Source of the DNA: Thalassotalea_H sp040779345
GTDB taxonomy: Bacteria > Pseudomonadota > Gammaproteobacteria > Enterobacterales > Alteromonadaceae
Reading direction: 5' to 3'
Assembly (NCBI GenBank): GCA_040779345.1
Contig: JBFONU010000003.1
Span: forward strand, 1 to 64,000
Length of the DNA stretch: 64,000 nucleotides
Shown in pieces: positions 6,804 through 16,645 of this stretch; within the stretch, counting starts at the first letter, position 1, and each line of letters starts with the position of its first letter. The notes beneath the pieces are model-generated. The model was given only the letters and a program-made list of their open reading frames with translations. It was not told where the DNA came from and ran no database searches. A program made the translations under genes and the position numbers.

Positions 6804-9203
6804 ATGAATAAGTTTTTTGCCGCACTTTCCATACTCCTTTTATCGGCGCTTGTAGGTTGTAATGGCAGCTCGGGTAAAAACGACAATCCTAATAACGAAT
6901 CATCCATTGCAACTAGCTTATCACTGGTATTAATTAATAGTGATGGTGCTACTCAGCAAAGTTTTGATAAAAATGAGATCATCACAGTACAAGCTACCGT
7001 TAAAGATCAATTTAATACCGTAATGAGCGGCAGTAGGGTAAATTTTTCTGCCGATTTAGGTCGTTTATCGTTAAATTCAAAATTAACTGACTCATCGGGT
7101 GTCGCTACAATTAACATCAATAATGATGAACTAACGTTAGGAGCTGGCACTCTCACTAGTTCTATCGATAGTTTATCGGCAGAAATTGATTATGAATACC
7201 TCAATTCCACCCCAAATGAATCCCCGCTTAATGTTACCGTACTGATGCAGTTAAACGGACAAGCGAGTAATCAATTTAAAAGCAACGAACAAGTACAAGT
7301 GCAAGTCACCTTGGTTGATAACGAAGGTAATGGAATTAAAAATGAAATTATCAACTTTTCCGCAGACATAGGCGTACTCAGTACCAATACTGCATTAACT
7401 AACGAAAATGGCCATGCCTCAGTTTCACTTGCTGGTAATGATGTCATTGGTGCAGGTGTTGTCGCGGTAACCTTAGCCAGTGATAACAGCGTAAGTACAC
7501 AAATAAATTATCAAGTGTTACCTGCTGATAGCCTATCATTAGACGACGTACGTTTAGGTTACTTTGATGACAATAACGAATTTATAAGTGGAAAAATTAA
7601 ACTTTCAATTGCTGATAATACGATTAGCGCTGGCGGTACTTTAGGCCTGAGCATTGAATTAGTTGATATTGAAGGCAATTATATCAATACCCCTACCTCA
7701 GTTTCATTCACTTCAAATTGCGTGCTTAATGGTAATGCCAATATTGATGAAACTGTTTTTAGCATCAAAGGTAAAGCTGGGGCTACGTTTGAAGATATTG
7801 ACTGTGCCGGAACCTCTGGAGCAGAAGATGTTATTGTTGCCTCGGTCACTTCAAATGGCGTCACCAACACGGCTTCTGCAACAATTAATATTAGTTCTGA
7901 ACAACTAGGCTCAATTGAGTTTGTTTCTGCGAAACCCACAACCATTGTTATCCAAGGTAGTGGCGGGCAAGAAACGTCAACACTAACATTCTTAGTAAAA
8001 AGTGCATTAGGTAATGTGCTTGCTCAACAAAATGTTGAATTTAGTTTAGATTCAAGCGTTGGCGGGATCAGCTTAAGTCGAACGTCAGGCTTTACCAATA
8101 GCCAAGGATTAATAACCACCCAAGTGTCTGCAGGCACAGTACCAACGGTTGTCCGTGTTACCGCTAAAGCCAGTATGGAGGTTAACGGCGAAACAGTTAC
8201 AGTTCAGACACAATCAAATGAACTATCTGTTAATACTGGCTTACCCGAGCAAGCCTCTATGACAATAGCTGCTACCGTATTAAACCCAGAAGCAAGCACC
8301 ATTGGCGAAGAGTCAGTAATTCGTGTATGGCTAGCCGATAGCTTTAACAACCCAGTACCTGACGGCACAACAGTTAATTTTACGACAGAGGGCGGAAATA
8401 TTGGTTCGAGCTGTTATACCGTTTCAGGAAATTGTGCGGTCACTTGGAAAGCAACAGAGCCATATTTACTCGACCATCGCTCAACTATTTTGGCAACAAC
8501 AATAGGCCACGAAACCTTTTTTGATTCAAACGGCGATAATGTCTTTGATGACAGCGACGGCAATGCAGTCACGAATGCTTTTGTTGATTCAGGCTTTGGT
8601 CGACAAACGGCTTTAGCTTCTGGCTTTGTCGATATGACAGAAGCTTGGCGAGATGATGATGAAGATAACGTAAAAGATGCCACGGAAACTAAGTTTTTTG
8701 ATGCCAACGGTGATGGCGAATTTAGTTTAGCTGATGGAAAATTCAACGGCCCCCAATGTATTGGCACTAAATGTGATAGTAATGCTAAAAAAGCGACTCT
8801 ACGAAAAGCTTTAGTATTAATTATGTCAAACGCCCATAACCCTAATTATGTGCTAACGGATACGAGTGAATCGGTTATTTATGCTGATAACAACGGCGCT
8901 AACGCCACCCTACCGACGATACCTGATGGTTTATCACTAAGGTTGCGCTTTCGCTTTGCCGACAGTGCGATGCAAACAATGCCAATGGGCACAATAGTTT
9001 CAGTTACTTTAGATGGTGGTGAACTACAAGGCACCACAGAAGTTGAAGTTGGTAATACCAATATTGCCGGCTTTAGTGAACTTAATTTCACCATTAATAA
9101 TATTGCTGGCAATGACCCTGAACAAGCGACATTAACCATTAGTATTGACACTCCGAACACCTTGCCGAGCGCTTATGTCAGTAAAACCATCACATTACTA
9201 TAA
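6804..9203 (+). CDS. Large lipoprotein with bacterial Ig-like (Big_1/invasin-type) domains
   Basis: The chosen ATG at 6804 gives a 799-residue protein with a clear lipoprotein signal: MNKFFAALSILLLSALVGC, lipobox LVGC. A TTG 15 bp upstream would add five residues before the signal and is less likely. After a Ser/Asn-rich tether the protein consists of successive beta-rich modules. They share phrases such as FDKNEIITVQATVKDQFN / FKSNEQVQVQVTLVDNEGN, then INFSADIGVLS and a VASVTSNG-type end, which is the pattern of Big_1 domains. At about residues 570-660 two Asp-rich loops appear (DSNGDNVFDDSDG and DANGDGEFSLADG) that resemble calcium-binding EF-hand or dockerin loops. It is probably a surface-anchored adhesin or structural protein. 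No enzymatic domain is visible. Confidence 0.8.
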   Translation: MNKFFAALSILLLSALVGCNGSSGKNDNPNNESSIATSLSLVLINSDGATQQSFDKNEIITVQATVKDQFNTVMSGSRVNFSADLGRLSLNSKLTDSSGVATININNDELTLGAGTLTSSIDSLSAEIDYEYLNSTPNESPLNVTVLMQLNGQASNQFKSNEQVQVQVTLVDNEGNGIKNEIINFSADIGVLSTNTALTNENGHASVSLAGNDVIGAGVVAVTLASDNSVSTQINYQVLPADSLSLDDVRLGYFDDNNEFISGKIKLSIADNTISAGGTLGLSIELVDIEGNYINTPTSVSFTSNCVLNGNANIDETVFSIKGKAGATFEDIDCAGTSGAEDVIVASVTSNGVTNTASATINISSEQLGSIEFVSAKPTTIVIQGSGGQETSTLTFLVKSALGNVLAQQNVEFSLDSSVGGISLSRTSGFTNSQGLITTQVSAGTVPTVVRVTAKASMEVNGETVTVQTQSNELSVNTGLPEQASMTIAATVLNPEASTIGEESVIRVWLADSFNNPVPDGTTVNFTTEGGNIGSSCYTVSGNCAVTWKATEPYLLDHRSTILATTIGHETFFDSNGDNVFDDSDGNAVTNAFVDSGFGRQTALASGFVDMTEAWRDDDEDNVKDATETKFFDANGDGEFSLADGKFNGPQCIGTKCDSNAKKATLRKALVLIMSNAHNPNYVLTDTSESVIYADNNGANATLPTIPDGLSLRLRFRFADSAMQTMPMGTIVSVTLDGGELQGTTEVEVGNTNIAGFSELNFTINNIAGNDPEQATLTISIDTPNTLPSAYVSKTITLL

Positions 9204-9514
9204 TAATGTGTTTTTGCACCTTGTTATCTAACTTCATGATTCTTTAAAGCAACCCATTTATCATCGGTTGTTTTAAAGCAGTCATATTAAATGAAAATTA
9301 TAACTAATATGCCTGATAAATCTTCGTTCTATAAAGATGTTTAACGACGAGGTAACGCTAACTTAACTAAGACAATAAAACGGCTAACTCCTGAGTCTAT
9401 TAGGCGAATAAAAAACGAAAACAGCTACTATTTGCTTGTTATAACATTCATGCGCTGCATCACTGACACTGCATTAATGCCACGAATATTATCAGCATGA
9501 CGACTAGGTAATTA
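9204..9514. other. Convergent intergenic region with no identifiable gene
   Basis: This 311-bp AT-rich spacer lies between the Ig-like lipoprotein gene and the 3' end of the glnD-like gene. I see no ORF with a plausible start site, no RNA gene and no strong terminator hairpin. Confidence 0.5.
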
Positions 9515-12103
9515 TCATGCTATTTTATTGATCAGTAATTTAGCTAATTCTAATTTCTCATCATGAGTAATTGCTTCATTTTCCTTAGATGAAATAGAAA
9601 ATACATTCTCGGAACATTCACCTATGGTACTGATCCTAGCTGAATGAATCGTTAATTCTTTATGTTTGAATACATTACAAATTTTTTCAATAAACAAAGG
9701 ATCATCTAGCGCATTTATCCTTATTAATGTCTTGTTTGGCTTGGGTGTTGCCAAATATTCGATTTCTGGTGTATTCTCAAAATTATTAACAAATCTTGGT
9801 GCTGAAGGTTTTTTCGCTTCGACACTTCCTGCTATGACTTCTTCAACACGTTTAACAATTTGTTTAATTCGGTACTCATCAGAAATTGACTCATCATTAT
9901 GATCAAGGATCTTGATAACTTCTAATACTTTATTGTTTTTAGTTTTATGTAATTGAGCTTCTTTAACGTTAATTTTTAATAAAGAAAGCGCGTTAAATAT
10001 ATCCACAAATAGCATACTTCTATCATTGGCATAAACTAACAAATTACTACATTCTAAGTTCGAATCATCAGACAGCGAAACAGCTTGTTCTGTTGACTCA
10101 TTACTTAATATTTGTTTTGTAAATTCAGTTATTTCCAAGAGCTGATTTGAACTAAAGAAACTAGAGGGTAAGGTAGTAAAAAATGACTTTATTTTCTCTA
10201 GCTCGAAGCCTTTTTTAGTTAACTCGACTAATGCATCGGCTTTGTTTTCTCTGATGACAATACGCTGTTCAAAAACATTTTCTATACCATTTTTAAGGGC
10301 GCTCCTAAGTGATAAATAGAGTTCTTTAAGCAAACTTTCTTGCCACTCGTTCCAAATATCATCATTCGTTGCCATTAGATCAGCCACAGTAAAACAGTAA
10401 AGTACATTCAGTTTCGATTCTGAACGTATTTGTTTAGCAACTTTTTTAATCACATCTGGATCAGAAATATCCAGTGTTTGCGTCGTTGAAATAAGTAAAT
10501 CTTGATGCTCAACGATCCAATGAACTAAATCTACTTCTGATTTTTTTAAGTCATGCAACAAGGCAAACTCTTTGGCATGCAGTGCACTTACTTCATTGGT
10601 TTCATGAGATTGCTTGCCAGACAAGTCATGACATAAACCTGCTATCACGAGGATATGTTTATGCGATGATGGCTTATAGATACTATTTATTAAACTTTTA
10701 CTTTTCTTGTTAGCCTCAAAGCTATCAATGTACTGAATTAATTTAAAAGCATGTTCATCAACCGTATAGGCATTATGCATATCAAATTGCATTTGCCCTT
10801 CAATGGCTCTCCATTGTGGAAAATATGACGCTAAAATGCCATATCTATGCAGTAAACTAAAAGCCCTTTTTAAGCCGTTTTTATGTTTGATCAGTGAGAT
10901 AAACTCTTTTCGACAGTCTTGGTAATCTTGTAACTCACCTAATAATCGTCTGCGTGTTTGACGAAGCAATCTTAATGTTTCAGGGGCAATGTTTTCAATA
11001 TTGTCATGCTCTGCAATTAAGTTAAATAAACGGAGTACATTAGATTTATTCAAAAATATTTCATCAAATTTTGCTTTTATCGTATTATTTTCAAGCAAAA
11101 ACCCCTCATTTAAATCTATCGTTTTCAGCGCACTTTTTTTGTCGATAAAAATTTTACGTTTTAATACACCAATCATCATTTGGTTTAATTCTTGTATTCT
11201 TGTCATTGCTCTAAAGAGTTGGCGCATCATCTTCTCTACAGCAAGCTGGGCATTATCTCCATAGCCAAATTTCATATACTTTGCTACATCTAACTGATAA
11301 TCAAACAGGAGTTTTTCTTCTGGTCTATTTGATACCGTGTGAAGTGCCCATCGAATACGGCAAACAAAATCATATGCTTCAATCAACTCGTAATATTCAT
11401 CAGCTTTAAGTACACCAAGCGATTTTAATGAATGAACATCAGCGACATTGTAATGTTTGCGTGCGATCCAAATAATCGTTTGTACATCTCTCATTCCACC
11501 GGGGTTATTCTTAATATTGGGCTCTAAAAAAAGTGCCGTATTCTTTGCTTTGCTATGCCTATTTTCTTGTTCTTGTAGTTTATGCTGACAGAACTTGTGA
11601 CTGTTCCATAAGTTATTTTTATATAAATCTTCCAGCACACTTTTTGCGTGATTAGGCTGGCCAACAAGTGTTCTAATATCGAGCAAATTCGTGGCGATGG
11701 TAATATCATCTTTTGCAGCCGTAATATTCTCTTTGATCGAACGAACAGCGTGTCCTACATCAACACCAAGATCCCATAATCGGGTGAGAAATAACGATAG
11801 ATTTTCTTCATCACGTTTTGCCAATGTTTTATCAAACAAAATACAAATATCAATATCTGACTTAGGGTGAAGCGTTTGTCGGCCAAAACCTCCGACTGCA
11901 TTGAGGGATAAATTTTCAATTACATCAAGTTGATAAAACTTCCATAAGGCCACTAATAAATCATCAAATAAAATAGCTCTTTCATTTTGTAAAGTATCAA
12001 TTGAGGTTTCAAAAAATCGTTCATCAAGCATTGCTTGCTGATCTGCTAAATAAGCTTTTATTTCTTTTGGATCAGAAAGGTTGGTATGAGCAATAGTATT
12101 CAT
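9515..12103 (-). CDS. glnD: GlnD-like [protein-PII] uridylyltransferase/uridylyl-removing enzyme, divergent
   Basis: GlnD senses glutamine and adds or removes UMP on PII proteins. All four domains are present in 862 residues. A nucleotidyltransferase lies near residues 66-80 (GGFGRQ then LHPKSDIDICILF), with the metal-binding DxD kept. NNPGGMRDVQTI matches the family core. An HD domain lies near residue 490. Two ACT domains are near 686 and 794. It departs from typical GlnD in two places. The nucleotidyltransferase motif, usually GGYGRGELHP, reads GGFGRQTLHP. The HD signature, usually FHDIAKGRGGDHS, reads CHDLSGKQSHETN, so several usual residues are lost. An AblB-like gene sits 8 bp upstream, whereas the usual glnD neighbours (map, rpsB, dapD) are absent. 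It may be a paralogue with a changed role, but I cannot see whether a second glnD exists. Confidence 0.85.
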   Translation of the reverse strand: MNTIAHTNLSDPKEIKAYLADQQAMLDERFFETSIDTLQNERAILFDDLLVALWKFYQLDVIENLSLNAVGGFGRQTLHPKSDIDICILFDKTLAKRDEENLSLFLTRLWDLGVDVGHAVRSIKENITAAKDDITIATNLLDIRTLVGQPNHAKSVLEDLYKNNLWNSHKFCQHKLQEQENRHSKAKNTALFLEPNIKNNPGGMRDVQTIIWIARKHYNVADVHSLKSLGVLKADEYYELIEAYDFVCRIRWALHTVSNRPEEKLLFDYQLDVAKYMKFGYGDNAQLAVEKMMRQLFRAMTRIQELNQMMIGVLKRKIFIDKKSALKTIDLNEGFLLENNTIKAKFDEIFLNKSNVLRLFNLIAEHDNIENIAPETLRLLRQTRRRLLGELQDYQDCRKEFISLIKHKNGLKRAFSLLHRYGILASYFPQWRAIEGQMQFDMHNAYTVDEHAFKLIQYIDSFEANKKSKSLINSIYKPSSHKHILVIAGLCHDLSGKQSHETNEVSALHAKEFALLHDLKKSEVDLVHWIVEHQDLLISTTQTLDISDPDVIKKVAKQIRSESKLNVLYCFTVADLMATNDDIWNEWQESLLKELYLSLRSALKNGIENVFEQRIVIRENKADALVELTKKGFELEKIKSFFTTLPSSFFSSNQLLEITEFTKQILSNESTEQAVSLSDDSNLECSNLLVYANDRSMLFVDIFNALSLLKINVKEAQLHKTKNNKVLEVIKILDHNDESISDEYRIKQIVKRVEEVIAGSVEAKKPSAPRFVNNFENTPEIEYLATPKPNKTLIRINALDDPLFIEKICNVFKHKELTIHSARISTIGECSENVFSISSKENEAITHDEKLELAKLLINKIA

Positions 12104-12111
12104 AATATTAA

Positions 12112-12933
12112 TTAAAGCCTTTTAAACCATGTATTTAAATTAGTTAGCGCACCTTTAATTATAGATTCATTTTTCAGGGTTCCACCATATTCATAGTGAT
12201 TTTCGGCACAAATACGGTTTATTGCCAAACTATCAGCAGAAACAATGGTAAATGCCGTTAAACAGCCTTTAGATGAATAATAAGCTTCCATGTCTCTTAA
12301 TAAATAAGTAATTAAGCTGTTAATGTTATAGTCTACATTTACAGTAAAGTCAGAAAATTCTACTGCCTTGTCCTCAATGTTAAACTGGGCACTTGCAGTT
12401 GCGACAATTTTATCGCCTATTTGCGCAAAGAACTTGGTGATACGTAACTTTGATGTGTGATTTGTCAAAGCCCTGCCTGAATATACAACCTGCTGACAGT
12501 CTTCAAAACGATTAGATGAGCCCCCTCTTGATATCGTGACATTATTTAACACTAAAGGAGCAACTGATAGGTTATTGTCAGAAAAGACTTTATTTAAAAT
12601 TTTATCTTCTGTTACCTCAGTAACATCCTGTTGATTTTCATCAAGATAATAACCGACAAAGACAGCATCTTGTAACCCATAATAAGCAAGAATAGTGGCT
12701 TCAATTTGAAAGCCATGTTGAAAAAAATAGAGGGCTTGTGCTTCTTTAACTTTGGCAGAGATTTTTTTAACCCCTTTCCTATAAGCATATTTTTTTACAT
12801 TATCTACAAATTGCGATAATTCGACATTGCCAACGTCATAAATAGCCAGTGATTTAGCATCATTATCTTCGATATAGAGTACGTCATACGCTTTGGCTAA
12901 TTCATGGAAGTTGACTAAAGTACAATACGTCAT
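12112..12933 (-). CDS. ablB: AblB-like GNAT acetyltransferase (putative beta-lysine N-acetyltransferase)
   Basis: The 273-residue protein resembles AblB, which acetylates beta-lysine to the compatible solute N-epsilon-acetyl-beta-lysine. The strongest sign is the C-terminal segment INRICAENHYEYGGTLKNES followed by LNTWFKRL, which matches the family ending (GGTLxNNTNI...MNxWYK). The middle (residues about 160-235) has a GNAT-like pattern with DFTVNVDYN and LITYLLRDMEAYY. The usual partner ablA, lysine 2,3-aminomutase, is not in the window. The gene begins 8 bp upstream of the glnD-like gene and is very probably cotranscribed with it. Without AblA nearby the substrate is uncertain. Family membership comes from motif recall. 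Confidence 0.65.
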   Translation of the reverse strand: MTYCTLVNFHELAKAYDVLYIEDNDAKSLAIYDVGNVELSQFVDNVKKYAYRKGVKKISAKVKEAQALYFFQHGFQIEATILAYYGLQDAVFVGYYLDENQQDVTEVTEDKILNKVFSDNNLSVAPLVLNNVTISRGGSSNRFEDCQQVVYSGRALTNHTSKLRITKFFAQIGDKIVATASAQFNIEDKAVEFSDFTVNVDYNINSLITYLLRDMEAYYSSKGCLTAFTIVSADSLAINRICAENHYEYGGTLKNESIIKGALTNLNTWFKRL

Positions 12934-13326
12934 TTCTAAACCTAATTAATGAATAGAATACTAATAGTATCAACTCTAATCATTTTTCTCAATGCACATT
13001 CATTTAAGCCCTTTAAAATCGCTTAATTAAAAAGAAATCTAGGTAAATGAAATTATTTTAGCAAGACATTAGATAATTAGAATACAGTGGATTTCGAGTC
13101 AATCCCCACGGGTTAAAACATCCTGCTTAATCGGTCGCTTTTTATAAAAAACATCACGTTATTACTTGGGCACTAGCGAGAGCCATAATGTTTTTTATTA
13201 AGAATGCATGACATTATGGCAAGCTTGTTGGGAGTAATTTTCAGGTCTAAGGCTAGGGTTTTAAGATCTTTAGGATAATAATGGAATAATGATAAACATA
13301 TCTACCCTATTGTTTAGCACCCTTTG
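12934..13326. other. Intergenic region between marR-like and ablB-like genes
   Basis: This 393-bp stretch contains no supported gene. It holds a perfect 11-bp inverted repeat, ATAAAAAACAT at 13144-13154 and ATGTTTTTTAT at 13188-13198, with a 33-nt, more GC-rich interior. The arms could form a stem with T-runs on both strands, so it may act as a bidirectional terminator after the marR-like gene. It could also be a remnant of a small element. Confidence 0.4.
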
Positions 13327-13818
13327 TTATTGTTCGTTTATTTCTTCACTCATATGCATAGGTTCTATTTCTAAAACTGGAGACGCATCAAGCCCGCTAG
13401 CATCCATCATTGTCGCTATTCGTTGCATCGATGAAAGTAAAAGAGACTGTTCCCAATCTTCTAAACTGCAAAACTCTTGAATAAAATGTTCCTGCAGTGG
13501 TTGAGGGGCATCAATTAAGGATTTAGAGCCTTGCTCTGTTAAGAATAGGCTGACTCGTCGTTTGTCTTCTGAACTTCTAACTCTTGCGATAAGCTCCCTA
13601 TTTTCTAATCTATCTAAAATATTCGTAACCGTTGCTGCACTCAAATTAATTTGTTTGGCTATTTGACTCGCGGTAACCCCTTTTACTCGCGCTATTTCTT
13701 GCATAATGAGTAACTGAGGGCCTGTTAAACCAGACAATTTGTTTAATTGTTTTGAGCGTAAATCAATCGCCCTGATAACTTTACGAATTGATATCAGTAG
13801 CTCTTCATATTTTTCCAT
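13327..13818 (-). CDS. MarR family transcriptional regulator
   Basis: This 163-residue winged-helix regulator has the MarR fold. A helical dimerisation N-terminus is followed by the recognition helix region ASQIAKQINLSAATVTNILDRLENRELI. The wing RVRSSEDKRRVSLFLTEQG carries the typical DxRxx pattern. The C-terminal tail after residue 140 (SPVLEIEPMHMSEEINEQ) is an extension beyond the core. It lies upstream of ablB-glnD on the same strand, but a 393-bp gap separates them, so cotranscription is unlikely. It may control that pair or itself. Ligand and operator are unknown. Confidence 0.9.
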   Translation of the reverse strand: MEKYEELLISIRKVIRAIDLRSKQLNKLSGLTGPQLLIMQEIARVKGVTASQIAKQINLSAATVTNILDRLENRELIARVRSSEDKRRVSLFLTEQGSKSLIDAPQPLQEHFIQEFCSLEDWEQSLLLSSMQRIATMMDASGLDASPVLEIEPMHMSEEINEQ

Positions 13819-14220
13819 ATTTCCACTCTTAAGAAAGGTATTGCACTAGAATAACATAAATAAAATGAAAGTCGTTATCGCCACAACGCTTCATCCATCA
13901 CCCTATTTGGTTTTTACTCGCATCTAAAATACGAACCATGACAAGCCAAAATAAGCCAATTTGGTTGATGAATAAAATATTAAATGCTACCTCTAGAATA
14001 TACATATCGCCCTGTAATTTAAGAGTTATTTCAATTTTACACGACAAATTTGGTTAGTCTTAAATAAGCGAACTATGCCCATTATTAATACAATCAACTA
14101 CGACTGGATATGAACTCATGCAATCGTCGTTATTATCAACTGTAACGTTAGGCTGACAACCACTTCACAGTAAATAGGCTAAAGATACTCAGCTGGTAGC
14201 GTAGTAAAAACTGCGCACAA
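13819..14220. other. Intergenic region upstream of the marR-like gene
   Basis: This stretch of about 400 bp lies between the marR start and the thr operon terminator. It is AT-rich and must carry the marR promoter. I see no ORF with a credible ribosome site, no RNA gene and no long inverted repeat. Confidence 0.45.
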
Positions 14221-14246
14221 AAAAGGGCAGTTACTAATAACTGCCC
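14219..14246 (-). terminator. Intrinsic terminator of the thr operon
   Basis: An 8-bp stem GGGCAGTT/AACTGCCC (14225-14232 with 14239-14246) has a 6-nt loop. On the minus strand it is followed by a T-run, about 55 bp after the thrC stop codon. Confidence 0.85.
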
Positions 14247-14301
14247 TTAAACACACGGAAATTTTTAATAAATAAGAGGATAAAATATTAGCTTATTTCA
14301 C

Positions 14302-15606
14302 TTACCCTTTAGCTAATAAATACTCTCGTAACACTTTAAAGTCATTATTGTGTTCAACAGAGAGGATCGTCTCAGAAGCACAGTCCGCTAGCTCCTTTGG
14401 CAGACCAATCGGTTGTCCTAAGGTATTTTCAACAACTTCCTTAAATTTAGCAGGATGTGCTGTACCTAAAAAGACACCAAACTCCTCGTTTTCTGCCTTA
14501 TATTGCAATGCTTTGTAAGCAACGGCGGCATGAGGCTCACTAATATAACCAAGCTTAGCCAGTGCAATAACGGTCATTTGTGTTTGCTCTTCATCAATTG
14601 AAACCGAGCTTACACAGTCTTTATCAACAATACCAGATTTAAGCATATGCTCTACACGAGGCCAATTATTGGGATTACTCACATCCATGGCATTAGACAT
14701 AGTCGCAACAGTTTCATTAGGCGACCATTCACCAGTTTGTAGATACCTTGGAACAGTATCATTGGCATTAGTAGCCGCAATAAAACGCTTAATCGGTAAG
14801 CCCATCGCCTTGGCAAATAAACCCGCTGTAAGATTACCAAAATTTCCGCTAGGGACAGAGAAAACGATATTATCTAATGCTGCTTTGCCTTGTTGACGAT
14901 AAAGCTGAGCAACCGCCTCAAAGTAATAACAAATTTGCGCAAGTAAGCGACTGATGTTAATTGAATTCGCTGAATTTAATCCGATAGTTTCTTTTAATTC
15001 TTTATCATCAAACGACTGTTTAACTAAGGCTTGGCAATCATCAAAGTCACCTTCGACGGCTATCGTTTCTATGTTGCCACCTAATGTGGTGAACATTTTT
15101 TCTTGCAACAAGCTGATTTTGCCTTTTGGGTACATGATAACAACACGAATATTCTCAATACCGTGGAACGCATGTGCAACCGCTGCCCCTGTATCACCAG
15201 AAGTGGCCGTTAAAATAGTAATTTTTTTATTTTCACCGTCTTTGGCACTAAAGGCTTGTAAACAACGAGCCATAAAACGTGCGCCAAAATCTTTAAAGGC
15301 TAATGTTGGGCCATGAAATAACTCTAATATCGCTCGATTTTCGCTAATTGGCTGAATTTGAGCCGGAAAATTAAATGCTTCAGTCACAATATCGGTTAAT
15401 TGTGCTTTAGTTAAATCGTCACTAACGAACGGGTACAATACTTCAACACTTCTTTCAACCATTGGCATAGCAAGGAGTTGTTCAATATTGGCGAATTGAG
15501 GAATACTCTCAGGAAAAAACAACCCTTGATTACGTCCTAAACCTTGTTTAACTGCTCCTGAAAAGCTGACTTGTTCATCATTTTCTTTTAAATTATAAAA
15601 TTTCAC
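14302..15606 (-). CDS. thrC: Threonine synthase
   Basis: ThrC is a PLP-dependent enzyme that converts O-phosphohomoserine to threonine, the last step of the pathway. The 434 residues start MKFYNLKENDEQVSF, like the enterobacterial enzyme. HGPTLAFKDFGARFMA contains the PLP Lys, TATSGDTGAAVAHAF the phosphate/PLP loop, and SVPSGNFGNLTAG another conserved loop. The length matches family fold IV threonine synthases (about 430). It is the third structural gene of thrABC, 49 bp after thrB, and is followed by a terminator. Expression should follow the attenuator upstream of thrA. Confidence 0.97.
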   Translation of the reverse strand: MKFYNLKENDEQVSFSGAVKQGLGRNQGLFFPESIPQFANIEQLLAMPMVERSVEVLYPFVSDDLTKAQLTDIVTEAFNFPAQIQPISENRAILELFHGPTLAFKDFGARFMARCLQAFSAKDGENKKITILTATSGDTGAAVAHAFHGIENIRVVIMYPKGKISLLQEKMFTTLGGNIETIAVEGDFDDCQALVKQSFDDKELKETIGLNSANSINISRLLAQICYYFEAVAQLYRQQGKAALDNIVFSVPSGNFGNLTAGLFAKAMGLPIKRFIAATNANDTVPRYLQTGEWSPNETVATMSNAMDVSNPNNWPRVEHMLKSGIVDKDCVSSVSIDEEQTQMTVIALAKLGYISEPHAAVAYKALQYKAENEEFGVFLGTAHPAKFKEVVENTLGQPIGLPKELADCASETILSVEHNNDFKVLREYLLAKG

Positions 15607-15655
15607 TTGTTACTTCCTACTTAATCTTAAATTGCACTATCTGTTAACATCGTTA

Positions 15656-16645
15656 TTAGCATGGTAACAGACAAGCACCTTGATTATCTGCTTGGCATAC
15701 GTGAACAAACCCTTCACATATACCTGAGTTTAATGTCTGTAAATAATTTTCTTCTAGCCAGTTGGCAAAAGCATGTGCCTGTGCTTTATCATCTGTTACA
15801 CAAAATAAGGTAGGCCCTGAGCCAGAAATCCCTACACTTAAACACCCCTGAGATGACAAATACTCACAAGCTTGTTCAAAACCAGGTAATAAATGTTGCC
15901 TATACGGTTGGGCAACAATATCTGTCATAACCGAAAAAGCTTGTTGTTTATCCTGTCGATGACAAGCATCGACAAACGTTGCTAAATTTTGGCCAAAGGT
16001 AATGACATCGCTGCGTGAATAGTTATCCGGCAATACGTCACGCGCTGCTTTAGTTGACACCTCAATGCCAGGATAAGCCATAACGAAATAGCAGTCATCA
16101 AATGACGGTAACGTACGGGTGATAATGGTACTGTCAGGCACCATTAATTGCATTCCGCCATAATAACAAGGCGCAACATTATCATAATGCAAACTTCCGC
16201 TAATTTGTGCTTCCATTTTCCCCATCATTAATAACATCTGCTCTTTTTCAAAACTGAAATTGTTATTTTTTTGGTAAAAGCAATTAAGTGCTTCCAGAGC
16301 AGCTACAACAGAACATGCACTCGAACCTAAACCACTCCCAACAGGCATTCTTTTATCTAAGGTTAATTTAACTTTACTAACGCTTATGTCGGCATCAACT
16401 AATGCTTGATTAAATAGCTGTAAGCAATGCCAAACAATATTATCCGTCACTGCGCCGGGTAATTTCTTAGCAAACTCACCTTGTACCTCTAAAGTATCTT
16501 CATGACTGTCCTCGACGGAAACAACATCTCCTAACAAGGTGCCATCAATCGGTTTTACCGCCAAGCCTAACACATCAAAACCAACGCTAACGTTTCCTAT
16601 AGAAGCAGGGGCGAATACAGAAACTTTCTGACTATTGACTGACAT
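15656..16645 (-). CDS. thrB: Homoserine kinase
   Basis: ThrB phosphorylates L-homoserine with ATP and belongs to the GHMP kinase family. The ATP-loop motif is RMPVGSGLGSSACSVVAAL, and SVGISGSGPTLFCV is the C-terminal GHMP motif. The APASIGNVSVGFDVLG segment is the N-terminal family signature. I choose the ATG at 16645, which overlaps the thrA stop codon as TAATG (one shared base) and gives 329 residues, beginning MSVNSQKVSVF. A TTG 18 bp upstream would lie inside thrA. The overlap implies translational coupling with thrA. Confidence 0.97.
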   Translation of the reverse strand: MSVNSQKVSVFAPASIGNVSVGFDVLGLAVKPIDGTLLGDVVSVEDSHEDTLEVQGEFAKKLPGAVTDNIVWHCLQLFNQALVDADISVSKVKLTLDKRMPVGSGLGSSACSVVAALEALNCFYQKNNNFSFEKEQMLLMMGKMEAQISGSLHYDNVAPCYYGGMQLMVPDSTIITRTLPSFDDCYFVMAYPGIEVSTKAARDVLPDNYSRSDVITFGQNLATFVDACHRQDKQQAFSVMTDIVAQPYRQHLLPGFEQACEYLSSQGCLSVGISGSGPTLFCVTDDKAQAHAFANWLEENYLQTLNSGICEGFVHVCQADNQGACLLPC

